From NCBI GenBank assembly GCA_937859895.1, contig CALMAV010000354.1:4053-9077 (forward strand): a stretch of 5,025 bases of DNA. The letters are read 5' to 3'. Position numbers and translations under genes: made by a program. Source of the stretch: an uncultured Bryobacterales bacterium (GTDB taxonomy: Bacteria; Acidobacteriota; Terriglobia; Bryobacterales; Bryobacteraceae). The notes under the pieces are model-generated. The model was not told where the DNA came from, ran no database searches, and saw only the letters and a program-made list of their open reading frames with translations. Positions within the stretch are counted from its first letter, which is position 1. Each line of letters begins with the position of its first letter. Shown here piece after piece: positions 1 to 5,025 of this stretch.

Positions 1-501
1 GTACGGAGGCGACCAGCTGCGGATCTTTAGTTAGAGACTCTCGGGCGCTGGCCAGCATTGCAGCGATTGCTTTGTTGTTTCGTCCTGCGATCTCCTTCGC
101 CATATTTGCTCCGTCCACATCAGAGCTGACCGAGTAGAGGGCAACGCTCGTTTCGGATCCTTCATCTTGGCTTGGAGGTACGCGTTGACCAGAGCCGTCG
201 CCATGTGCGAAAGAGGTCTCCCCTTTTCCTCGTAGCAGACTTGCTCAACGGCCGCTGTGACTTCGTCGAAGTGACGTTTTAAGACTGCCTTTAGGAGCGC
301 GGTCTTATTTGGAAAGTACTGATATAAGGTGCCGACAGACACGCCTGCCCGATCTGCCACTCTTGTCGTGGTCAGGCGTTCTTTTCCAATGCTAAGCAAA
401 ACCTGAATAGTGGCTTCTAAGATAGCGTCCACGCTAGCCGTGGAACGCGCTTGAACCGGCAGTTTACGGGGCTCTAGGACAGTGGATAAGAGCGGCGGCA
501 A
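1..501 (-). pseudogene. TetR/AcrR-family transcriptional repressor, frameshifted, partial at window edge
   Basis: One-component repressor: an N-terminal helix-turn-helix binds an operator and a C-terminal helical domain binds a ligand. The helix-turn-helix is plain at residues 41-66 (TTTRVADRAGVSVGTLYQYF core, then PNK). The only usable start upstream of this domain is TTG at 501; the frame has a TGA a little further up and no ATG. From residue 118 the frame turns into unlikely protein and stops at 31-33. Shifting frame at the AAA codon at 151-153 restores a sensible C-terminal domain (beginning TSVALYSVSSDVDGANM, later ASARESLTKDP) that stays open to base 1. One base, most simply an A in the coding strand, is therefore missing. 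What remains would bind DNA but lack its ligand domain. It is divergent from the aldo/keto reductase, its likely target. The family call is secure. Whether the break is biological or an assembly error cannot be told from this sequence. Confidence 0.85.
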
Positions 502-517
502 ATGCGAAGTCTCAAAC

Positions 518-531
518 TGAAGCTTTCTTCA
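518..531. promoter_or_regulatory. Short inverted repeat in the divergent gap, candidate operator
   Basis: TGAAG and CTTCA arms of 5 bp flank a 4-base spacer. The site lies centrally in the 52-bp gap between the start codons of the TetR-type gene and the reductase, where a divergent repressor would be expected to bind. The arms are short, and no convincing -35/-10 pair was found in the gap, so the operator role is inferred from position. Confidence 0.3.
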
Positions 532-536
532 TCTAA

Positions 537-544
537 CCACGTGG
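537..544. promoter_or_regulatory. Perfect 8-bp palindrome CCACGTGG touching the reductase ribosome-binding site
   Basis: CCACGTGG is a perfect palindrome, and its last two bases are the first two of the GGAGG ribosome-binding site (543-547) of the aldo/keto reductase. A protein bound here would sit over the start region of both divergent genes. It could be half of a TetR-type operator, but an 8-bp palindrome also arises by chance. Confidence 0.25.
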
Positions 545-553
545 AGGAACAAA

Positions 554-1429
554 ATGACAACGAAAGTGAATCTTGGGGGTAGCTTTACTCTGCCTGGTAC
601 CTCGCTGAGATTGAATCGCATGGGTTACGGTGCCATGCAGTTGGCGGGACCACAGGTTTGGGGGCCGCCGCGCGACGTTGAGGCTGCGGTTGCGGTTTTA
701 AGAGAAGCGGTAGCGGCCGGGGTAAACCACATCGACACAAGCGACTTTTATGGTCCGCATGTGACCAATCAGATTATTAAGCAGGCGCTTTATCCTTACC
801 CGGATGACCTGGTAATTGTGACTAAGTTGGGCGCTCGGCGAGGGGAAGACAAGTCGTGGATTCATGCTCTTTCGCGGCAGGAACTGCTCGACGGCGTTCA
901 CGACAATTTGCGGAATCTGGGGCTCGACACGCTCGACGTCGTCAATCTGCGAGTAGGAGGAGTATTAGGACCAGCGGAGAGCTCCATTGAGGAACCGTTG
1001 ACCGTGCTGGCCGAATGTAAGCGTCAGGGATTGATTCGTCATCTCGGGCTGAGCAATGTCAGTCCCGAGCAGTTAGCGGAGGGCCAGAAGATTACGGAGA
1101 TTGTCTGCGTGCAGAACTTGTATAACCTGGCAAACAGGAAAGACGATGGCTTCGTGGATAGTCTTGCTGAGCAAGGAATTGCTTATGTGCCGTTCTTTCC
1201 ATTAGGTGGGTTCACGCCTCTACAGGCGTCGGCGCTCGACACGGCAGCAGCGTCACTACAGGTCACGCCAATGCAGGTTGCGCTTGGATGGCTGCTTCAA
1301 CGGTCGCCCAATATCTTGCTGATTCCGGGGACATCTTCGGTTGAGCACCTGCGGGAGAACCTCGCCGCTGCGACGTTGCAGATTCCAGCATTGATGATTG
1401 CCGATCTTGATGGGATTGGGAGAGCGTAA
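554..1429 (+). CDS. pdxI: Aldo/keto reductase, PdxI (YdbC)-like pyridoxal reductase
   Basis: Cytoplasmic NADPH-dependent oxidoreductase with the (beta/alpha)8 AKR fold, 291 residues and full length. It resembles E. coli PdxI (YdbC, about 286 residues) from end to end as I recall that sequence: shared blocks include RMGYGAMQLAGP (22-33), GVNHIDTSDFYGPHVTNQII (56-75), VTKLGARRGED (89-99), HDNLRNLGLD (116-125), AYVPFFPLGGFTPLQ and the cofactor-phosphate segment IPGTSSVEHLREN (257-269). PdxI reduces pyridoxal to pyridoxine for vitamin B6 salvage. Catalytic Asp61, Tyr66 and Lys91 are present; the usual AKR histidine position reads DVVNLR, giving Arg133, which also matches my memory of PdxI. The ATG has a strong GGAGG at 543-547 with a 6-base gap. 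The divergent TetR-type gene suggests ligand-controlled expression. Family membership is near certain. The substrate is inferred from similarity and could be another aldehyde in this organism. Confidence 0.93.
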   Translation: MTTKVNLGGSFTLPGTSLRLNRMGYGAMQLAGPQVWGPPRDVEAAVAVLREAVAAGVNHIDTSDFYGPHVTNQIIKQALYPYPDDLVIVTKLGARRGEDKSWIHALSRQELLDGVHDNLRNLGLDTLDVVNLRVGGVLGPAESSIEEPLTVLAECKRQGLIRHLGLSNVSPEQLAEGQKITEIVCVQNLYNLANRKDDGFVDSLAEQGIAYVPFFPLGGFTPLQASALDTAAASLQVTPMQVALGWLLQRSPNILLIPGTSSVEHLRENLAAATLQIPALMIADLDGIGRA

Positions 1430-1465
1430 AGAGCAGAATCCCGGTATGATGAGGGGGTATTACCT

Positions 1466-1738
1466 ATGTCGTCGCCTTTAGAAACCGAAAAGAGGTACTT
1501 CCAGTCAATCCGCGACTCACTGCTAGCGACTTTAGCTGGCCATGTTGCAGTGATACATGGAGAGAGGCTGGTGGGGGTGTATTCCACTATGGAAAAGGCC
1601 TACTCTGAAGCGGTGAAAAAAGTAGGATTAGTTTCGGTTTTGATAAGAACAATAGGTGAAGTAGAACAACCGGTAAGTATCCCCGCTCTTGCAATCGGTG
1701 TGCTTAGTGCCAAGGATACACATTCAATCGGCCACTGA
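1466..1738 (+). CDS. Uncharacterised small protein, companion of a retropepsin-like protease
   Basis: A 90-residue protein of unknown function with no signal peptide or membrane segment. The ATG is preceded by GAGGGGG at 1451-1457, 8 bases upstream, a good ribosome-binding site. An N-terminal charged helix (residues 1-20) leads into GHVAVIHGERLVGVYSTMEKA (25-45, a beta-hairpin-like segment followed by a helix), then VSVLIRTIGE (56-65) and a C-terminal stretch with IPALAIGVLSA. The layout 'keeps/holds ... HGE..VGV..T...A ... (F/V)L(V/I)R.I' is one I associate with small proteins (loosely DUF5678-like) encoded directly before retropepsin-like aspartic proteases. That pairing holds here, since its 3' end overlaps the protease frame by up to 50 bases. 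The stretch around 1590-1680 is visibly AT-richer than the flanking genes. It starts 36 bases after the reductase and may be co-transcribed with it. The pairing is recognised from memory; no role is proposed. Confidence 0.75.
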   Translation: MSSPLETEKRYFQSIRDSLLATLAGHVAVIHGERLVGVYSTMEKAYSEAVKKVGLVSVLIRTIGEVEQPVSIPALAIGVLSAKDTHSIGH

Positions 1739-2191
1739 AGGCCAACTTCCTAACGGGCAAAGAGTCCAGATTCCTCCTGCCTTAGCGCTCCAACAGCGCG
1801 GTCCTGTTATGCAGGTGGTAGTAGGGTTGGAGCGCGCCATGTCGACAAGTCTGCTTGCCGCAGGCGCGAAAGCTCCCACCCCACTCTCGGCTATAGCTTT
1901 GATCGATACGGGAGCCTCAAACACGTGCATCGATAGTCACCTGGCTTTGCAACTTGGCCTTCCCGTAGTTGACACTATGCGGATGACCTCGGCATCCCAC
2001 GATGCGAATAAGCAACCAGCTTATCCAATAGACATTGAAATTACTGGAACTTCAATTCAGTTTGGAGTTCCGAAGGCAATGGGAGCAAACTTGGCCGCAC
2101 AAGGCCTAGGTGTGTTGATTGGCCGAGACGTCTAGCCGTTTTCACTATGTTTTACAACGGGCCTGGCGGCCAGATCACTTTTTCCATATAG
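1689..2191 (+). pseudogene. Retropepsin-like aspartic protease domain protein, C-terminal frameshift
   Basis: Single-domain aspartic protease of the retropepsin type, which would work as a dimer with one catalytic Asp per chain. The signature ALIDTGASNTCID places the catalytic Asp at residue 73 (bases 1905-1907). The second conserved element GLGVLIGRDV ends the open frame, which stops at TAG 2133-2135 after 148 codons. The next frame at once encodes LAVFTMFYNGPGGQITFSI before TAG 2189-2191, which is how I recall these proteins ending after GRDVL. Adding one base at about 2132-2134 rejoins the two. The start is unclear: TTG 1689, GTG 1698 and GTG 1707 are all in frame, none with a good ribosome-binding site, and the first ATG (1810) would cut into the domain, although the LPNGQ...PPALALQQRGPV segment (from about 1746) looks like the true N-terminal strand. 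Translation is probably coupled to the overlapping upstream gene. The function and target in bacteria are unknown to me. Confidence 0.75.
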
Positions 2192-2266
2192 TCGCTGTCC
2201 GATTCACCAGCGAACACATTCACGGTTCCTCATGCTCGCTAACCCGCTACCAAGTACCGAGAGCCA

Positions 2267-2296
2267 TTGACTTTACCAGACTTCCTGGTTTATGTT
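2267..2296 (+). promoter_or_regulatory. Candidate sigma70-type promoter for the anti-sigma/antagonist unit
   Basis: TTGACT at 2267-2272 (5 of 6 to the -35 consensus) and TATGTT at 2291-2296 (4 of 6 to the -10) are 18 bases apart, in the only sizeable gap before the RsbW-like gene. The spacer carries the inverted repeat ACCAG-acttc-CTGGT (2275-2289), a possible operator between the two boxes. A start point near 2302-2304 would lie downstream of the first ATG (2292). Found by eye, not scored. Confidence 0.4.
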
Positions 2297-2741
2297 GACC
2301 ATTCGGTTGCCCCGAAACAGCTTAATGGCTAAGACCCAAGATTCTCTTCCTTCTACTCTTGACAGCGTTGACAGGGCAGAAGAGCTGGCGTTGCGAGAGG
2401 CGGAGAGTTTCGGCTTGGATGAAGATGACCGGATGCAGTTTGGGATGGCCGTTCGCGAATGTATGGTGAACGCGGTTGTGCATGGCAACGGCTACAGCAG
2501 CAACAAGGTTGTCCATCTGGAGATTGACCGTACGGAAGAGCAGCTGGCGGTTACTATTGGCGATGAAGGTTCAGGGTTTGACCTGGCTTTGCTGCCCGAT
2601 CCGCTAGCGCCGGAGAATCTGATGCGGCAGTCGGGCCGGGGATTGCTGCTGATCCGTGCGTTTGTTGATGAATTTGATTTGCATGTCCGGCCTGGCGGCG
2701 GAACAGAAGTTCGTATGATAAAACACCATACGAAGTCCTAA
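2292..2741 (+). CDS. RsbW/SpoIIAB-like anti-sigma factor (HATPase_c_2 serine kinase)
   Basis: Cytoplasmic GHKL-fold kinase of partner-switching systems: it holds a sigma factor or other client and phosphorylates a STAS antagonist. The ATP site is complete: N-box RECMVNAVVHGN with Glu56 and Asn60, G1 box DEGSGFD (91-97), and G2 box QSGRGLLLIRAF (113-124) forming the ATP lid and following helix. At 149 residues it matches the usual length. Residues 12-36 (MAKTQDSLPST...) start where such domains normally begin, so the start may be ATG 2325, not ATG 2292. Neither has a clear ribosome-binding site, and the candidate promoter at 2267-2296 overlaps 2292, which favours 2325 if that promoter is real. 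The STAS antagonist gene follows after 32 bases, so the two are almost surely one operon. No sigma factor or PP2C phosphatase gene is in view, so the client and input are unknown. Confidence 0.9.
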   Translation: MLTIRLPRNSLMAKTQDSLPSTLDSVDRAEELALREAESFGLDEDDRMQFGMAVRECMVNAVVHGNGYSSNKVVHLEIDRTEEQLAVTIGDEGSGFDLALLPDPLAPENLMRQSGRGLLLIRAFVDEFDLHVRPGGGTEVRMIKHHTKS

Positions 2742-2760
2742 ACGCAGTGGCGGGTTGGTA

Positions 2761-2767
2761 AGAGGAG
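2761..2767 (+). promoter_or_regulatory. Ribosome-binding site fixing the GTG start of the STAS gene
   Basis: AGAGGAG lies 6 bases before GTG 2774. No ATG occurs in frame until codon 64, inside the phosphorylation motif, so this site decides the start. Confidence 0.7.
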
Positions 2768-2773
2768 ACAAGA

Positions 2774-3118
2774 GTGAGCGATAAATTAACGGTGCGCCAA
2801 GTAGGCGATGTGACGGTGTTAGATGCGGCTGGCCGCATTACGTTAGGGGAGGGTGCCAGCACGTTCCGGGAGAAGATTCGCGAGCTGGTTAGCGATGGGC
2901 GGAAGAAGATTCTGCTCAATTTGGCCCAAGTGTCTTACATCGACAGCTCCGGCATCGGTGAAATGGTTTCCGGCTTTACAAGTGTTACCAACAATGGAGG
3001 GCAGTTGAAGTTGGTGGGTCTCTCCAAGCGGGTGAAGGATCTGCTGCAGATTACGAAGCTTTATACCGTATTTGATGCCTATGACGATGAGGCCGAAGCG
3101 GTGCGCAGCTTTTCGTAG
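2774..3118 (+). CDS. STAS-domain anti-sigma factor antagonist (RsbV/SpoIIAA-like)
   Basis: A 114-residue single STAS domain, the normal length. In its unphosphorylated state such a protein binds the anti-sigma kinase and frees its client; the kinase switches it off by phosphorylating a serine. The phosphorylation motif YIDSSGIGEM is at residues 55-64, with the acceptor at Ser58 or Ser59 (SpoIIAA uses the equivalent serine before Gly). The N-terminal strands (LTVRQVGDVTVLDAAGRITL), the LLNLAQVSYIDSSG central strand and the C-terminal LVGLSKRVKDLLQITKLYTVF are typical. The start is GTG 2774 with the ribosome-binding site AGAGGAG. It lies 32 bases after the RsbW-like kinase, its obvious partner. 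A strong hairpin follows 26 bases after the stop. The order kinase-then-antagonist is the reverse of the Bacillus rsbV-rsbW order. Confidence 0.93.
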   Translation: MSDKLTVRQVGDVTVLDAAGRITLGEGASTFREKIRELVSDGRKKILLNLAQVSYIDSSGIGEMVSGFTSVTNNGGQLKLVGLSKRVKDLLQITKLYTVFDAYDDEAEAVRSFS

Positions 3119-3144
3119 TTGTTCAGTATTTTGTAGATTTGACT

Positions 3145-3192
3145 AAGTCAGGAGGCGCGTTGCCAGCCAAATACGCCTCCTGACTTGCTTTT
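3145..3192 (+). terminator. Rho-independent-type terminator between convergent genes
   Basis: A perfect 13-bp inverted repeat, AAGTCAGGAGGCG (3145-3157) and its complement (3174-3186), encloses a 16-base loop. The right arm ends in TT and is followed by GCTTTT, an interrupted T-run reading in the plus direction. It closes the anti-sigma/antagonist unit and lies within 5 bases of the stop codon of the convergent RND pump gene. Read in the minus direction it lacks a good T-tract, so any termination of the pump transcript here would depend on the hairpin alone. Confidence 0.8.
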
Positions 3193-5025
3193 AGACGGTC
3201 TGCTCGGCTAACTGCGGCTCATAGTCGACGGCAAAGCCTTTTTCTTCTGTTACAGGCGGCTCGGGATCTTTCGTCACGAACCAGGGATAGAGAATCGGAA
3301 GAATGTAGAGAGTGAGCAACGTTGCCGTGATAAGCCCACCGATCACGACAGTGGCGAGTGGGCGCTGCACTTCGGCTCCCCGTGAAGTTGAGACGGCCAT
3401 GGGAATGAAGCCAAGGCTCGCGACAAAGGCAGTCATCAGGACAGGCCGCAATCGATCTTCGGCACCGGCCCTTACGGCATCCACTATGGTCTTGCCACCT
3501 TTTCGAAGAGCTTCGATGTGGCTGACCATAACGACACCATTCAGAACAGCGACACCGAAGAGGGCGATGAATCCAATAGAAGCCGACAGGCTAAGATTCA
3601 AGCCGCGAAGCCACAGAGCTGCTACGCCGCCGACCAACGCAAAGGGCACGATGGTGAGGATGAGCAGTGACTGGCGAGCGGATTGAAACGTTGCATAGAG
3701 CAACGAAAAAATGATGATGATGGATATGGGCAGCACGAAGGCAAGACGCCGGTTAGCGCGCTGTTGATTTTCGAATTGCCCGCCCCAGTCGAGCGTATAG
3801 CCAGCCGGAATCTCCATACCAGAAGCAATTTTCTGTTGTGCTTCTTTGACGAAGCCACCGAGGTCACGGCCACTAACGCTGGTCTGCACGGCCACACGAC
3901 GACGAGCATCTTCGCGGTTCACCATCTCGGGACCGCGAACCGTTTTCAGCGCAGCTACTTGCTTGAGTTGGACACGTTCACCATTGGGCGCAATCAAGTA
4001 GAGATCGCCTAGCGCATCGATGTTGTTGCGGAAGGATTCGGGTAGACGGACAGCGATGCTGAAGCGGCGCTCGCCTTCCACCATCTCTGAGATTTGTTTG
4101 CCGCCCAACATGGTTTCTACCAGCTCACGGACGTCTGAGACGTTCAAGCCGTAGCGATCCATCTCCGGGCGGTTAACTTCGATCCGCAATTCAGCCACGC
4201 CCATGGAGCTGTCTTTCTGGACTTCAGCAGCGCCTTTCACGGTTGAAAGAATGGAGACTGCCCGGGTGGCGAGCTTATCGAGTACGTCAAGGTCTTCGCC
4301 AAAGATTTTCAGAGCCAAGTCGCCACGGATACCGGTTACTACTTCATCCATTCGCATCTCCATGGGCTGGGTGAAGACAAAGGCTACGCCCGGTACCTGA
4401 TTCAGCGCCGTGGTGAGTTTGGCGATAAGCTCGTCCTTTGACTTACAGCACTTCCAACTAGATTTCGGCGCCAGCGTGAGATAGGAGTCGGACTCTTCAA
4501 TGCCCATTGCTTCGGTGGCAAGATCGGGACGCCCGAGTTTGGAGATGACTTGCGTGATCTCCGGAAATCCCCTGATGATTTTCTCGACTTGTTGACCGAG
4601 GCTGATGGACTCTCCGAGCGAGATGCCGGGGAGCTTGCGAGAGGTAACGACAATGGAGCCTTCGTCGAGTTTCGGCATGAACTCTGTGCCGATGTAGCGG
4701 AGTGAGAAGCCGGCCGCACAGACGAGAATCAAAGCGGTGGCGAGGATGGGCCAGCGATGGCGGAGCGCCCAGTCCAAGCTGCCGACATAGCGCGCCTTTA
4801 CCCAGTGGAACCAGCCTCGGGGAGCCGGCGCGGCACGTTTATGGCTCTTGCGAACCAGGACGAAGCTGGAGGCGGCGGGCACGGCGAAGAGAGCAAGCAG
4901 GAGAGACCCGGCCAGCGCCGAACAGACTGTGATGGCCATGGGATGGAACATGCGGCCTTCCAAGCCCTGGAGCGTGAAGATGGGAAGGTAGACGGCAATG
5001 ATGATCGCGACGCCGAAGGTAATGG
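3191..5025 (-). CDS. Heavy-metal efflux RND transporter, CzcA/CusA family, C-terminal ~610 residues
   Basis: Inner-membrane proton-driven pump subunit that, as a trimer with a periplasmic adaptor and an outer-membrane channel, exports metal ions. The 5' end lies beyond the window. The frame is open to base 5025, and reads ITFGVAIIIAVYLPIFTLQG directly before the LEGRMFHPMA motif, so TTG 4961-4963 is only an internal Leu codon. Counting from the first visible residue, helices TM5-TM7 lie at about 1-20, 27-55 and 90-112. The periplasmic porter part (PKLDEGSIV at 117-125, LPGISLGES, FTQPMEMRMDEVVTGI, LGGKQISEMVEGERR) runs to about 420, and TM8-TM12 at about 427-446, 452-473, 479-502, 526-545 and 553-582. 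The FGVAVLNGVVMVSHIEALRKGG segment is typical of the family. About 60% of the usual ~1,040 residues are visible. The TM4 proton-relay acids lie outside. Similarity favours the divalent-cation (CzcA) branch over CusA, but the substrate is not settled. Confidence 0.93.
   Translation of the reverse strand, partial: ITFGVAIIIAVYLPIFTLQGLEGRMFHPMAITVCSALAGSLLLALFAVPAASSFVLVRKSHKRAAPAPRGWFHWVKARYVGSLDWALRHRWPILATALILVCAAGFSLRYIGTEFMPKLDEGSIVVTSRKLPGISLGESISLGQQVEKIIRGFPEITQVISKLGRPDLATEAMGIEESDSYLTLAPKSSWKCCKSKDELIAKLTTALNQVPGVAFVFTQPMEMRMDEVVTGIRGDLALKIFGEDLDVLDKLATRAVSILSTVKGAAEVQKDSSMGVAELRIEVNRPEMDRYGLNVSDVRELVETMLGGKQISEMVEGERRFSIAVRLPESFRNNIDALGDLYLIAPNGERVQLKQVAALKTVRGPEMVNREDARRRVAVQTSVSGRDLGGFVKEAQQKIASGMEIPAGYTLDWGGQFENQQRANRRLAFVLPISIIIIFSLLYATFQSARQSLLILTIVPFALVGGVAALWLRGLNLSLSASIGFIALFGVAVLNGVVMVSHIEALRKGGKTIVDAVRAGAEDRLRPVLMTAFVASLGFIPMAVSTSRGAEVQRPLATVVIGGLITATLLTLYILPILYPWFVTKDPEPPVTEEKGFAVDYEPQLAEQTV

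Noticed and set aside
1446..1451. ATG codons at 1446 and 1449 as earlier starts of the small protein
   Set aside because: Both are in a different frame from the gene; ATG 1466 has a well-placed GAGGGGG.
1297..1587. Minus-strand open frame of 96 codons
   Set aside because: It overlaps the conserved C-terminus of the reductase and the start of the small protein, with no motif or start signal.
2192..2266. Gap after the protease searched for a small RNA, riboswitch or terminator
   Set aside because: No stable long stem, T-run or known aptamer pattern was seen; only the promoter at its right end can be supported.
2554..2919. Minus-strand open frame of 121 codons spanning the kinase/STAS junction
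   Set aside because: It lies opposite two genes with full family motifs, its translation is low-complexity and Ser/Arg-rich, and no ribosome-binding site is seen.
3312..4012. Plus-strand open frames opposite the pump gene (3312-3686 and 3683-4012)
   Set aside because: Antisense shadows of a strongly conserved pump sequence; no recognisable domain.
4961..4963. TTG as the start codon of the RND pump, giving a 590-residue protein
   Set aside because: The frame continues upstream to base 5025 with clear family sequence (a transmembrane helix ending YLPIFTLQG), and the family is about 1,040 residues, so the codon is internal.
1..5025. Mobile element, CRISPR array, phage or defence system
   Set aside because: No transposase or integrase sequence, terminal inverted repeats, regularly spaced repeats or defence domains were seen. 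The aspartic protease is of the single-domain bacterial type, with no reverse transcriptase or integrase nearby, so it is not read as a retroelement remnant.

Overview
The window looks like a bacterial chromosome of moderate GC content. My best guess is a soil acidobacterium of the Terriglobia/Acidobacteriaceae type. That rests on the flavour of the RsbW-like and STAS proteins, the CzcA-type pump and the small-protein/retropepsin pair, all judged from memory of the families and not from a search. It holds seven genes: four that read as intact, one cut by the window edge, and two with clear reading-frame breaks. No rRNA, tRNA, CRISPR, insertion sequence or phage gene was seen.

Left part (1-1429): a TetR-type repressor on the minus strand and a full-length aldo/keto reductase on the plus strand diverge from a 52-bp gap that holds two short palindromes. 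The reductase closely resembles the E. coli pyridoxal reductase PdxI (YdbC). The repressor keeps its DNA-binding half, but a one-base deletion near 151-153 throws the ligand-binding half out of frame; the other frame continues the protein to the window edge.

Middle (1430-2191): a 90-residue uncharacterised protein overlaps, in another frame, a retropepsin-like aspartic protease with a DTGAS motif. I recall this pair recurring in bacteria without a known function. The protease frame closes at 2133-2135, but the family's usual C-terminal strand (core YNGPGGQITF) follows at once in the next frame, ending at 2191, so this gene too appears to have lost one base.

Right-centre (2192-3118): a candidate sigma70-type promoter leads into a two-gene unit, an RsbW-like anti-sigma kinase followed by a STAS anti-sigma antagonist. 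Together they form a partner-switching pair; no sigma factor is present in the window. A 13-bp perfect hairpin with a short T-rich tail (3145-3192) closes the unit.

Right (3191-5025): the C-terminal ~610 residues of a heavy-metal RND efflux pump (CzcA/CusA family) run on the minus strand, convergent with the STAS gene, and leave the window at its right edge.

Nothing here amounts to a clearly new system. The points most worth a second look are the two frameshifts, the small-protein/retropepsin pair, and the promoter that overlaps the upstream start codon of the anti-sigma gene.
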